A stretch of DNA of 64,000 nucleotides from Hydractinia symbiolongicarpus (lineage: Eukaryota; Cnidaria; Hydrozoa; Anthoathecata; Hydractiniidae), in NCBI RefSeq assembly GCF_029227915.1, contig NC_079880.1, positions 8,707,501 to 8,771,500 of the forward strand, given 5' to 3'. This document shows positions 42,650 to 55,399 of this stretch, piece after piece. Under the pieces are notes generated by a model that was not told the DNA's origin, made no database searches, and saw only the letters and a list, made by a program, of their open reading frames with translations. A program made the translations under genes and the position numbers. Within the stretch, counting starts at the first letter, position 1; every line of letters begins with the position of its first letter.

Positions 42650-42825
42650 TGGAATACCAATACATGGAATCACAGTCCTGATATTTACTTGCGCACGCAT
42701 CTAAGTGATTATGTAATGCCCGATGCGCACGCAGAAATGGAGGTAAAAATGTAAACAAACTAATCAGAAAAGTTACCTCAATTTCTGCGCGCAGGAAAAA
42801 TACGGCACTATAATTGAGTGTATGG
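42650..42825 (-). repeat. Repeat D, compact copy
   Basis: On the minus strand this is the contiguous version of the split repeat at 1701-2395, with TACACTCAATTATAGTGCC, CCTCCATTTCTGCG and ATCACTTAGATGCG. Confidence 0.7.
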
Positions 42826-42959
42826 CAAATTTTAATCCACAACTACTTAAATTAGAATGTACAGTTCAAATTTTAAAGGGAGAAGAAAACGTTCGAAATT
42901 ACGTTAAAAACGAACCAACCAAAAAGGGTATTTGTTTCAGTTATTTTAAACCGACTTAC

Positions 42960-43209
42960 CCTTCCAAACATTCCAAGTCAGCTCTTCGTCTGAATCAAAT
43001 GTCTTTTCGCATGTTACGCAGAAGCAAATTGTATGTTCAGCAGTGGCTTTTACTTCTACTTTTTGCTCATGAGCAATCAGAGCTCTTACAGCCAACGTTC
43101 CATGTGATCCAGATGTTGGAAGCCCACGCTGGGAAAGGAAAAATTGAAGTTCAGCCATAGAAAGTTCTAAAAAATTCTGCAAACATTTAATATCTTCAAC
43201 CGAAGCCAT
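42960..43209 (-). CDS. SAP-like domain exon
   Basis: The exon has an ATG at 43209-43207 and an 83-codon frame closed by a good donor (GTAAGT at 42959-42954). It begins MASVEDIKCLQNFLELS, then LQFFLSQRGLPTSGSHGTL and VRALIAHEQ. That arrangement, a helix then RGLPTSG then a Leu-rich helix, is the SAP DNA-binding motif. A similar N-terminus occurs on large YqaJ-nuclease-containing, transposon-like proteins in cnidarians, from my memory of the family. A C..C pair follows (CFCVTCEKTF), possibly half a zinc finger. I cannot find exon 2. This is either a gene fragment or the first exon of a mobile-element gene. Confidence 0.5.
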
Positions 43210-43429
43210 CAAGCTCACTTGATTTAACTTTTTAGCTTTTTTAATTAATTTTTTTGTGTAAAATATATAAGAATTGATTAAAAATTAACTTGTATAAACA
43301 GGAAAACCACGCCACCACATAAACTTCGCATCCCTGCTAGCAGCGGTGTTGTATTTTGTCATAGTGATTACCCAGAATGCTTTGCGCAACCGTGAAAGAT
43401 CTATTACGTCTACCATTAATGATCGATTA

Positions 43430-43530
43430 GGCCCCTGGGGGCTTATTTGTCAAAATGGGTTTTGGGGGACAGGGCTTATTCGGGAGGGGCGTGGCGGGGG
43501 GTTAAATGGGAGGGGACTTATAAAATTATA
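43430..43530. repeat. G-rich repeat patch
   Basis: Repeated GGGCTTATT and GGGAGGGG words include GGCGGGGGGTTAAATGGG. It is probably the end of an interspersed element, since it lies just 3' of the acidic coding remnant on the minus strand. The class is unknown. Confidence 0.4.
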
Positions 43531-43612
43531 CAAAAGTCTTAGTGTGCTAAAAATAAAAACAACAATTTTAATAAACACAACATATATTTCTAAAGTATAA
43601 TAAAAACAAACA

Positions 43613-43778
43613 CTAATCGATCTCAATATCACTATTGCCTTCTTCGTCCTTGTCTACGATCGTCTCTAAGGGAGCCGCATCAATCATTTCCTCGGCATCT
43701 GGGATAAATGGGTTGTCTTCCGTCTCGTTTACCAGTTGTATTTGTTCATTGATAATTGAGGGTATTTCGAACTCGTTG
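43613..43778 (-). pseudogene. Acidic C-terminal coding remnant
   Basis: A frame reads EFEIPSIINEQIQLVNE, DNPFIPDAEEMID and DKDEEGNSDIEID, then TAG at 43615-43613. Its composition and codon pattern look like real coding sequence. The upstream side is cut by the inverted B element at about 43771, so only some 54 residues remain. Acidic tails like this are common in DNA-transposon transposases, but I do not recognise the family. Confidence 0.4.
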
Positions 43779-44600
43779 GGTGAGCGCAGAAGAACACAAA
43801 ATGTGAAATTGAAAAGGAATATTTAGGCGGGTCTCCTAAATTTGCTTCTTTGTATGTGATATTATGATGAACACTGGCAAATCAACGTTTATGCCTTGTT
43901 TATCTGCCAACTACACTTGATTTACTGAGAAAAAGCTCTTTGTAGGATGTAAACATATCCAAATTAGTTTTGCTTCACCCAGTGAACGGCTATCATGAAT
44001 CGCGTTTGAACATATAAACTACATTGAAAAGGCTTCATTTATTTTTTCCATGAAGACTTTTGTAGTGTTTTCGCAAATACTAAACATGGTAGAGCAATTT
44101 TAAAGTAACAATTTCTGCACTTGAAAATTATGAAGTATGGATGACATTACACACTGGTTGTTCACGTTCCAGCTCAAAGATAGAAATTTCGACTATTCTT
44201 TCATAAAACCGCAACTAGACATTCAACAATCAAGAGCAAAATTAATATCCCCAAAGTAACTTGTGAGGAATTGACGATTGATGTATGAATACAAAGCATA
44301 ATAGTGAACACTCATGGTATTTCGGACATACATTGCTTGTAATGTATTCTCTAAGGCTCACACAAACGGATCATGTCTCGTTGGGTAAGCGCAGTAAAAC
44401 ACAGGATGTGAAATTGAAAATGAATATTTAGGCGTGTCTGCTAAATTTGTTTCTTTGTCTCTGATATTATGATGACCACCGGCGTATCTGCCATCATCCC
44501 TTGCTTATCTACCAACTACAAGTGATGTACTGATAAGAATCTCTTTGTGCGAAGATGTCACGATAATTTTTCGTTTGTATATAGTGCGAGACCATTATGA
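43771..44600 (-). repeat. Inverted copies of the element B body
   Basis: On the minus strand, 44300-44600 matches 28400-28700 closely. Bases 43771-43990 are a second, more diverged copy in the same orientation. The two copies therefore sit in tandem here but singly at 28 kb. Confidence 0.8.
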
Positions 44601-44715
44601 ACGCCTCTTTACTACAGAGAAATACGCTCTACTACAGGCTACTACACTCTACTACAGAAAAATACGCTTTACTACAGAGAAATACATTCTACTACGCTCT
44701 ACTACACGCTACTAA
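44600..44715 (-). repeat. Minisatellite B, short inverted copy
   Basis: About eleven decamers (CTACTACAGA, GAAATACGCT and similar) are the reverse complement of 27760-28315. It joins the B body at the same junction as at 28.3 kb. Confidence 0.88.
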
Positions 44716-46960
44716 TTTCCTATTTCTCTATTTTTATTGTTTAAGTTTTATTCCATGAGTTACTAAAACTAAGGTTCACAAATATAATTTTTTAAAAAAA
44801 ATTCTTGATGATTTGAATTCTGATCGATTTCCATTTTCTCCTTAGAGAAAGCCTTTGTCTTTATACCACCTGTTAATGTTGCTGATAATATCTTACATTC
44901 TTATATTACTTTCTTAATGACTAGTACTGTAAATAGTTTTTAAAAAAAATAAAAAACAAGAATTTCCAAGAAAGACATATTTTCTTCAACCATTGTCTCA
45001 TTATGATGTCATTACTTCCTGTGATGACATATCAACTTAAATATTTTGTCACTAATTAAGTCACAACATATTGATGCTTCTTTGTGCCAAGTTTTGTCAC
45101 TTAAAACCAAACTGAACAAAAGTTACAGCCCGCAGGCACTTTATGCCCCCCCCATACTTACAAGGGTCAAAAAAGCCCATACAAATAGTCGTTACCATAG
45201 TGATCAATTATTATGCAGAAGCGTGCTTTCCATCCCACATCCTTTATAGTTTTGTAAAAGAGATTTAAAATGTAAGTGATACTCTCTTAAAAATTTAACA
45301 CTGTGAAAGAGCTTTTAAGTTTCTTACAGAAATTTTATACTTTAAAAAGCTTTTTTCTTCTTCTTGAGAGAATGAGTAGAACGCAAGTTATGATGAGTAT
45401 TCTGACAATTGGAGGTTAAAAATTGTGGAAAAAATTTTAATACTAAATAACTCCAAAAGTAAAAAACAATAAGAAAAAATTAAAAAAGCATTTTTAGATC
45501 AATGTCTTGTGATCACAAAAAAGCAAACAGCAAACTTCAGAAATTAGTAGTTTTGTAAAAGAGATTGCATTTGTAGGAGAGGGGTAATTTTTTTGTGTCT
45601 ATTAAACCTTCAAAATTTATTTTTTCTTAATAAATAAATATAGGTAATCATATAGGCTTTCTAAAAATATATACATTAATATATCAAAATAAAGTTTTGG
45701 TGAATTAAAAGCATTTTAAAATATCACATCTTTTTTGTATATTCATGCCTTAACCTTAAACTTACAGTTTATAAGTAATATGAATTGATAGAGTATAGAG
45801 ATTATCATAAATCTGTGTATATATATAAAAAAGTAAACTCTTTTTAAAGTCTGGATTTCAGCTGCGAACGTGCTTAATTTTTGGCAAAATCTCAGTCTCA
45901 ATGTTCGTAAAAGCCAGGTCCTAATATATTTTGGTTTCTTTCATGAAATCTTGAAAATTAATCTTGCAGAATTGTTCAAATTGTTTATTTACAGAAAATA
46001 ATCTCCATGGCATTCTTTTTTGTTTTTGACCCCACAAAAAAAACTCACATTGTTTTCATTTGTTAAAGTTCGATATGACAAGCATTCCGTGGACAAAATT
46101 TTAGAGAAATTTTTTTTTTACTCAGTACGTCAGTAACCATAGAGTTATTTTTTTTCAAGCAACAATTTTTAAATTGTTTCGTGAAGTGATCCTCTTAAGG
46201 AAAAATGTTTTTGACTGAGTGAAATCACTGGACGATTTCATTTGCCTGAAAAATACCAAGATGGTAACTCTCTGAATACAAAATTTAAGAATTAGGATAT
46301 CATCCCTTTTGTCAACCTTATATTTTGGAATTTTTAACAATTTTTTTTACCAAATATAATCTATGATAGAGGCCTAAAATGTGACACAAATAAGCAAGAA
46401 CATTCCAAGGAAAGTTTAAAGTCCAACATTCCCCACCAAATTAAATTAGTATACTAATTCTGAAATCACAAATGTGTAAAATGTGAGTTATGTAATCCTG
46501 GCTAATGTTTTTTTCACAGATGTTGTTTAAAAAAAAGGTACACTGGAGACACAGGATATATACCAGCAACATCACCAATTTTTGTAAACAGCTTCAAATT
46601 TTACGTTTGTTTGGAACAAGTCAACAAGCCAACTAGCTAGCTACCCATATCATTATATTCAAATCTAGCTAACACCTAGCTCATTTAACACCAAGAATAA
46701 TACACAAAAGCATTAGAATGGCCCAGTGATGCATACTATTATCCCATATTATCACCAAATGGTTATAACAATCTGTATGACAAATTAACTTGGCAAATAT
46801 GGCAAGTAAACAAACCATGTTTGCACTACTTCGCTGCAAACTTAAAATTCGCTTATAAGTAATCTCGTTTTCATGTTATTCGGTATTATATAATATATTA
46901 TATAAGTAAACCAGTCGTGATTTGTTTTAGGCATGGTGTTTCAATGCAATAATATATTTG
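44716..46960. other. AT-rich stretch, nothing recognised
   Basis: I see only AT-rich sequence with chance short frames. Confidence 0.5.
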
Positions 46961-46964
46961 GCCT

Positions 46965-47143
46965 CATTTTGAGCTACGCAGACCCACACAGTGTGCCATC
47001 TTCCCAATTTCCCTCACATGGCTTGGGTTAACCCAGGGCTATGGTAACATTCACTCGCCCATGTTGAATCGCCGTCAAGAGGAATCGAACCCCGGTCTCT
47101 CGCACAGAGTACGAGAGCTATAACCACTAATCTATGGCGCCAC
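46965..47143 (-). repeat. tRNA-derived SINE, copy 2
   Basis: On the minus strand it starts GGCGCCATAGATTAGTGG, has an anticodon-like stem CTCTCG/CGAGAG and a perfect B-box GGTTCGATTCC, and ends in the shared body CATGGGCGAGTGAATG. The tRNA-like head is better preserved than at 41.7 kb. A divergent tRNA gene is less likely because of the shared non-tRNA body. Confidence 0.78.
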
Positions 47144-47480
47144 AAAAATAAATCTTACAAATATATATACTTATGGGGACCCTTTTTCAAAAATTTACCA
47201 AATACTTACTTAAATTAATGAATTTCTTCAAGAAAAAGAAGAAAAGGGGAAATCTATGAATTTCAATAATATATACCTTAACCGTATTTATGCAGAGGCA
47301 GGTAAAATCAACCCACTCACAACTTAAAAAGATGCTGATTTCAAAAGGTCACCTAAATTTTCCTTAAATGTCCTGATTTTTCTTCTCAAATCATCTGAAA
47401 AAAATTTTAACATTTGGTTATTTTTTTATAGTTTTTATATTGTTTATTTTGAATCACCACTATCAAAGCTCCTCAATTTT

Positions 47481-47995
47481 GTTAAAGGGGAACTCCAGTG
47501 AAAATCACTTTTTTCTTTTTCCTTTTATACGTACTCGAAAAAGCATAAGAAATAAAAAACAGCTTACTTAACTTGTTTCCTTATTTAAAATTGTTGTACT
47601 AGCCTTCGCATATTTATTTTTTTTCTCATAAAAAAACAGACATGCGCGATTTCATTAAGACTGGACCTGATTATAAATAATGACGACACATTGTGCAGAA
47701 AGTTGGAGAGTATATATATATTAAATATAAACTTATAGTTTACATTTAAATTGTTTGTTTTTGTATGTATTTAACCAATCGATCGGAGAAATGTAAAAAA
47801 GTTAGTTTTCATAGAATCCCGTCTTTAAAAAAGAAAGAATTCAAACAAAAAATGACTTAAAAAAATGTCGTGCAATCAAAGTTTTTATATAAAAAGTAAG
47901 AAAGATTTTTTACTGAATTTTTGGCGAAAAGAATGTAAAAAAAGCGATAAAATATATTATATATGGCTGTAGCTTTGTAAAGGTTATGTAATGTT
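47481..47995 (+). mobile_element. Internally deleted relative of the THAP transposon
   Basis: The left end GTTAAAGGGGAACTCCAGTG and about 350 bp of body match 38532 onward, including a decayed THAP segment (AACCAATCGATCGGAGAA). It then jumps to the equivalent of 39720-39930. The right TIR is missing. A fragment matching the internal word near 47690 lies inverted at about 48078-48100. Confidence 0.75.
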
Positions 47996-48099
47996 CGTCA
48001 TTATAACAAGACATCTTATCAACGAACAATGCAAACAGTAAGTAAACAAAACTTTTAGAAGGCGAGCTACCAATCTTACAGACTTTCTGCACGATGTGG

Positions 48100-51000
48100 C
48101 ATAAGCTTATTTATTAGGACTTATTGAAATTAAAAATGTTTTGTATAATTAGTTCTTGCAAAAATAATTCTATAAAATATCCTGTAATGGTTCTGCTGTT
48201 TTACGTAACGGAATGTCTAAGGGAAGCTTTTATGATATCTGAAGCTGTCTACATATATATCCTTCTCTTTAATTCTTTGTTTTTTTCATGGTTCAAAACA
48301 CCACAAAAATAAAAAATCTTTTCATAAATTTGATTTGAAACCTTACAATTTTCATAAGTTTTCAGAGTTTTTTTTTAATAGAGTTTACCTAGCTAGGTAC
48401 TAGCTAGCTAAACTATATTAAAGTATTATGTAACCTGCTAAAAAAAGGAACATATTTTTTAAAAATTGAAAGACGCTTATTACAGTTACCAAGATAATTT
48501 TTCTTGCATATTTTCTGGAACATAAATTAGAGTTCCGCTTTTGTTAGTCGCATAAATTAACGTGTTCGCATAATCTGGCGATATATTGGCGAAAAATCAC
48601 TAAATCATACCAAGGTATTTTTCGTTGTCTTCTCTCATATCAAAAAGACAAAAAAACCTGGGGACAAGGGTCCATATGTTTAATACTCCACAATAACTCT
48701 TTTGAATATAAATGAACTTTAGAATTAGGTTTTTACATGTTATGAAAAAATTTCTCTTCTCAGCTAAAAAGTTTTTGGATATAGATTGCTCTACAACTAA
48801 TAAAATAGCTTTGTTTTAATTTTTTTTGGAGTATCCCAAGAGATCATGTTTCCATTACCGATGTTTACTGTTGCACAGTGTCAAGTTAATTTTAAAGATA
48901 ATAAAAACAACTTTAAGAACCATTAATATTTTTAGAGAAGGCAGCTATACACCTACTAAACATTTCCAAAGTTTAATGTTCAACATAAAAATAACTTTTC
49001 ATAATTTTTTAATTTACCAGGGAAAACTATATATTTAAAACAAGGAAGATAAGTCAATTTAACAGCTCTTATTTAAATAAAAAACAAAATGACAAACAGA
49101 AATTTTATGCCAATGAACAGGAATCGAAATAACTACCAGTCATCGGTCATGACCAACCAAAACTTGAGTTATGACTGACCATCTTTTCTCATTCTTACCC
49201 TGGTGATCAGTCAGTAATTGTTATTCTTTCTAAGTTATAATTTTCAAGTTTCTGGGAATAAAATGAAGTGAAGCACACCCAACAAATACTTTCTTTGGAG
49301 TGCGAGTTTGTTCCATACTCGATCAATCTCCACCATTTTTCGAAATTTACTGTTAATATTTTTTTTCAATCACGCAAATTATTACTTTCAGGATATAACT
49401 TTTATTTGTATTAGTTTATTAGTTTGTTTATCCTGTTCGCAGGGCACAATTTTTTTTCCTCACCATGTGTTATTAATCACACCAGTGAACTGAATTGTAT
49501 GGATAACATGTTAAGCTCCCTTATACTGTCGATTACACACCTGCCTTTCAAATTTCTTATTTTGATCCCTGAAACCATTCATTTCAGCAAGAAGATCCAA
49601 GTTCTAACAGCCATTACAACTGGCTAAGCAAGTAAAAAAATAAATTAAAAATTAAAAAAAATCACTTCTACCTCGTACAGGTTGCTTTTATAAAACCCAG
49701 ATGAAATAGAATTAATAAATAAACTATTTTCAATTTAGTTCATTTTAGCTTTTCAAGTTGGACTTATGGATCATCATGTCTCTCAATATAAGGAATTGAC
49801 ACGAATTGAGTCTTTCCTGTATCGAAATTAAACTGATCTTGGAAGATTTTTTTTTTTTTTAATTTGCTTACTTAAGACAATTTTTGTTAATTTAGCTTGA
49901 ATTTAAACAATATTGCGAGACGAAACCAGACGATATCGGAAAGATAAAGTACAACAAGAAGAAATGATTGTTCTGAGCCTACTAATTTAATTTTCCAAAA
50001 GAATAAATATTTTGAATAGTGTTTTTAGTTTCCTCCTAAATTGTGCGGATGTAAAACAAAAACAATAATTTTCGTTATCATATCTGTTACATAAAACGCT
50101 CAAATTAATGACTTTTACTAACAATTAAAAACTCCTTTTAACAAACAGGTTGTTAAAAATTACTTATCTATACTCTATCAACCTAGGTGGGATATGATGC
50201 TCAAATAAGTATTGCCAGCCTTGTTCTTAGGGGTTCTTAGAAAACTAACAATCCGCGGGGGCAAGGTCACTTAAGTTACTCAGATATGGATTTAGCTGAT
50301 GAAACTTTTGAACTTAAGGTGGCAGTCAGAATTTCTTTTGTACATAATTAGTTACATAAAATTGTTTTCACACTATATATATTTATATATTTCTGTTATA
50401 ACACACTTGTCACGATTTTATAGCTATATTACTATTATCTTTCACCAAAATACCTTAACAATTCCTCTTTAAATTAAAACTTATAATAATTAATTTAATC
50501 TAAGGCCAGGATACACCTGTATAATATCATTAAATATATTTTACAATAAATTTATAATTTTTCTACAATATACTTATTATTTCTTGTATTGTGATACTTT
50601 CATACCATCGTTGCCACAACAACGCTAGCAGATAATAGATATATCATCACACAAACAAAAAGGCATTCAAAACCATATTACCAACAATATTATTAAAATC
50701 AAATTGGTTTGATTTTATTTAAATATTATAGCTATGCTGCAAATTATGAGGTTATGACACACATACCAGGTGTTGACATTATACATATTAAAACTACATA
50801 TTAAAGCTATATTATAAGAAATTATATATTTCAGTGATATCATACAAGTGTATCAGGCCCTTTAGTCTGCGTGCTTGCAAATTATACAGAAAGAAATGAG
50901 TAATTATTAAAAAGAAACGTTAATAACAAAAACAGTGCATTATGTAGGAATTTAGGCGATCTTCATTATGCTACACTGCACAAGCTTTAACTTTTGATAG

Positions 51001-54000
51001 TATTTTTGTTTTACTTTAAAAATTTTATTCAGACAAAATTTAAAAGTCAAAATGTTTTTTTAGAGTTTTTAGTTTCAATAATGGCAAATAGTTCAATTAG
51101 TATTATTAACCTAAGTAAAGTTGCATTAAACTTTGTTTTCATCACATCGAAACAAAGAAAATAAGAAACAACATTTTACTACTAAATGACTCGCTTGAAA
51201 CAAACATATTTTTTTTGAAAACAACTTTAATCAGTATACTGTATTTAACTTCTTACGTTTTATGTTCAGAAAAACTGGTTAAGAACCTCTGAAATAAAAA
51301 TTACATTTTGTATATTTTCTTACAGCATGTTATGCTATAAAAATAAACTTATTTCATTTTTGCAACATTTTTTCGGCTATCGGAGACAAGAAAGTTAATA
51401 CTGAGAGAGTCCCTAGCTGAAACACTAAGTTCTCGTGTTTGGGGTTCAAAAGTTTAGTAGTCCCCCACTTGTCTCCAACATGAAAAATAAAAATGCAGGA
51501 AAAAGCTCCCAGGTCACAAAAAATACAAATTCTCGTTGAAAAACAAGGATTTTTTACATAGAAATTTCTGGTGACTCATCAATTTTGGTTTCAAGTTAAA
51601 ATCATTTTATTATGTATTGAGGCCTATATTTTTAGGAAATGTAAACAGGCATAAATAATACACTTAGTAAATAAATAAATGTGGACAGCTAAAAAAGGGT
51701 TATTGCCACCTTAACAAAACACAAAAACATGTTTTAGCTACCCCCTTTTTATCAGGGAAAAATATTATATTTATATAAAATAAAAGCTATAAAAGTAATA
51801 CACAAAAACAGGCCTATCAATAAGAAAATAACAGCAGAGCAATAAATAGCTCCCTCAAGGTCACAGTCTTTTTTATTTATTTTATTTTATCTTTTTTTAT
51901 ATATTTTGGTTCTTTTTTTCTGTAAATAATAAAAAAGGGAACATTGATTTCCATGTAAGATGAATTGATATTGTTCAGCCAGAAAATTTTTTTGGAATTG
52001 GGGGAGCAATTAATGGCTCAGCTAGTTTCTCATTTCAGAATTATGCGAATTATTGATAGGCCTGCAAAAAGTTGGTAAATGCACATTAAAGTTTAAGGTA
52101 GGAAAAGTGCCATTTTATTAAATATATTTTAGTGTTTTCTGCAGTGATATAATTTATCCACGTTTGTGGTGACAAACGTAAAAAAAGGTAATTGATTTTC
52201 CGCCAAAAGTTTGTTTGTGCATTGCTTTAGGAGGTAACTTAGCTATACTCTGGAAAATCAATTGAATTCTTGTTACATGTCTTTGGGTTCTTTCAGCTCA
52301 TGCAGTCACACAAAGTTATAGGGACTTCTTATTTGTAAATTCACCAAGCCATAAAATTACCAATGGTATATGTTTTGAAAACACGCTGTTTTGTATAAAC
52401 TTATAATTCCCAACCTACATCTCTAAAATGTGCACTTGTAAAAGTACCTTGACAAATGTGAATATGAGGAGACAGACAATCAAAGCACAAATATAAAAAA
52501 GGCAGTGTAAGGCTTCCATAATAAATTTCCTTGAAAGATTTTTTAGGTCTTAGTAAAATGATATGATTTACCACGTAATTACTTTCCTGTTTTAAATAGA
52601 ACAAGAAACAGTATAGACAACACTACAATTATACTGTTAATTCTGTGGTAAGGCAACTGCAACTTACTTAATTGTTCTATGGGCCTGACCGACCAATGAA
52701 AACAAAAAAATAATAAAAAACAAAAAGGAAAAAAAAAATTTCCCCTTCCCATTTTGTGAAAATATAATGAGTATAGAACATAATCAATGTTATTTTTTGT
52801 TAGTTGAATGTTAATTTACAATGATTTGCCGAAGGACCGTAAGCTACTATCAACTTTGCCGTAGAACAACTAATTAAGTTGAGTCATCCAACAGTAATGT
52901 ATGTTTGTCCTTTTTTTAACAGATAAGTTTTTACAGAAAAATTAACACGTCTTACAATTGAAAAAGGGTTGAGAAAAATTGTTTTAGGATCTCTTGGCCA
53001 CTGAGACATTCATCATAGAGGTAAAAAATCTTTGGGACGAAGTTGAAAAAAGACATGGGAAGCCTGAAAAATATTTGTTTGGGAAGCATGCAAAATATAT
53101 GCATAATCAGTACAATTTTGTCTAAAAATTGCAAGGAATAAATATCAGTATTATTCATTAGTATTGAAGTCTCAATAATAAAAACAAAAAAAAGAACTCA
53201 GTTTAAAAGTCAGTAGTGATCAGAATTAATTAAAAGCAATTGCCTGAAGCCACTAGTAAAAACAGGAGAAAAAAATAGGAGTCATTGTGCTATTGTGATT
53301 AAACAAAAGAATTTAGAAAACAACTGTTTCGACTTTAATATTTTAGACAGCTCTTGGTTTTAAATTAACTTAATATAATTATATATAGTGGATAATAAAA
53401 AACGATTTTGAATCACCTCACATCCCTGCGTCAAAAAAGATAATAATTAAGTAGTAATTTTTGTCGTTCACTCATTCATTGAAAAAACATAGAAAAGACA
53501 TGACAGTATTTTTTTTGCCATTGTCATTGCAAATTACAAAGACCTTGGATGGCACATCTCTGTGAGCAGTAGTTGAAATTATGGGTAATTAGTCCATCAT
53601 GGGTATGAACTATTTTTCTCTCCAGGTTATATACATTATTTAGTTTAGTCATTTAAACCCTTTTTTACCTTTCTATTTCATGGTCCTGCTATGTGACTTT
53701 ACCAAAACCAATAAAATGATTTTTAGTTGTATATAATTTTTATTTGTATTTTTTCTCACCCGTCCTTATTTGGTAAAGCCCATGCCTATAAAACTGCATG
53801 TTAGTAAATGTATTAGTAAATAGATGGATTTTGTCATCATTTGTTTACTTTTCAGCAGTAAGCTTTTTGCCTCTGGCATTTGCGTTGAAGGAAGAAAGAT
53901 GCTAGGATTTGGTGAAGAGAGGTTTTTCCTGTGGATTTCTTCCCATAAAAAAATGAGGTTTAAACTTTTATTAAGTCTGAATTGATGCCTTTGTGTGACA

Positions 54001-54400
54001 AAATGGACTGATAATCACACTGCTTCACATAGACTAGAGCCCCCATATTTTATAACCCAAGTCAAAAGAGCATACTGCTGAAAATGTAAACAATGAAATT
54101 CCTCTGTGTGCTTGTGCTTATAATATTTACAAAAAACCCTTATACAGCACATTGTACAAATAACTTAGGAATAGTGTGTTACTTTATATTATATATTAGA
54201 GGCTTTTTATCCTACGTACTAGCTAGTTTTTATATCTGACATTTACGACTTGTGAAACTTGCATTATAAACCTTATTTCTTAGTTCCTTACTTAGCTATT
54301 ATAACTCGAAAAATGGAAGGGGACTTACAGATAGAAAAATAGTTTATAAACTTACTTTATATTCTTCTTAATAGTTCTTAAAAGAACTGTTTTTTTATGC
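48100..54400. other. Gene-poor AT-rich stretch
   Basis: Over 6 kb I see only short AT-driven open frames and homopolymer runs, with no motif that I can name, no terminal repeats and no tRNA. Confidence 0.5.
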
Positions 54401-54429
54401 TTCTTTGATATTATATAATTTATTTCTTG

Positions 54430-54680
54430 TTCGACTGTTCCTTTCTTTTCCTTCTGGCCGCATAATACAACAAAGTGCATTTCGGGCAGGTTCGGGATCG
54501 TGAAAATCTTTGACTGACGTTTTTATTGGCTTATATCGACCACGTGACCGGACGCTTCTATTTTAATCGTCTAGATTTTGCAAAGCGGGGAATACGGGAT
54601 TTTAGGCATTCTGGTTGGCCTAGCGCTCTCAGATATGATATCCAACCCCCCAGGGCTCTTATTCTCTTTTTGACAATTTC
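54430..54680. promoter_or_regulatory. GC-richer patch with E-box and CCAAT-like words
   Basis: This is a local rise in GC in a very AT-rich region. It contains GACTGACG, ATTGGCT (inverted CCAAT) and CCACGTGACC (palindromic E-box). No gene is attached that I can see, so promoter identity is speculative. Confidence 0.2.
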
Positions 54681-55399
54681 GCCAGGTGGTGTGCATATAT
54701 ATTTAACCTTTTTACGATCATATAATTACTCCAATTATATGGGTGAAATATGTTTTTACATTTTATACACGACGTAATTGCATATAATTGATCCAATTAC
54801 GTTGACTATTGTTACAATCAACCCTCTGAAGTATCATCACACATGTTCAATAAGCAACAATAACAAATTTTCCCCTTTGAAGTAAAAAAGTTCTCTTTGA
54901 AGTAGGAAAAAGTTCTTTGAAGTAAAAAATATTCTTTTAGTTATTATAAGTAACTATAACTAACTATATGTCAAGTTTAAACCTTACAAATTTATGTTAC
55001 TGTAAATGGAAAAAGTAAACATCAATCTATCATGAAATAGAAAAAAAGTAATAAACTGCCCTTTTCAAATGTGAATAAAATTTGCTGCGTTGGCGCCTCA
55101 AACGAAGGGTCTTAAAGTAAGCCAAAATAGCTAAAATGTTTATATAATTATTAAAATTAACATTATTTTTGTCAATATTTACAGAAAAAATAATAAAAAT
55201 CTATCATAAGCTACACAAATGCAAGAGAAATAATGCTGACGTCCGCAAAGAAATTCTGACAAAGTCAGCATTTGAATCATGATTTTTAATTGTCATGTGA
55301 CAGATATCATCCATACCAAGTTTTATAATTTATAACCTAACACAAGGGAAGTTATGATGTTAGGGCACTAAATTATTGTGCTTGAGCATTTAATACTTT

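Noticed and set aside
47025-47143. A genuine tRNA gene on the minus strand
   Set aside because: The B-box is perfect and an anticodon stem is visible, but the acceptor and T stems pair poorly, and the sequence continues into a non-tRNA body shared with 41675-41815. SINE is the better call.
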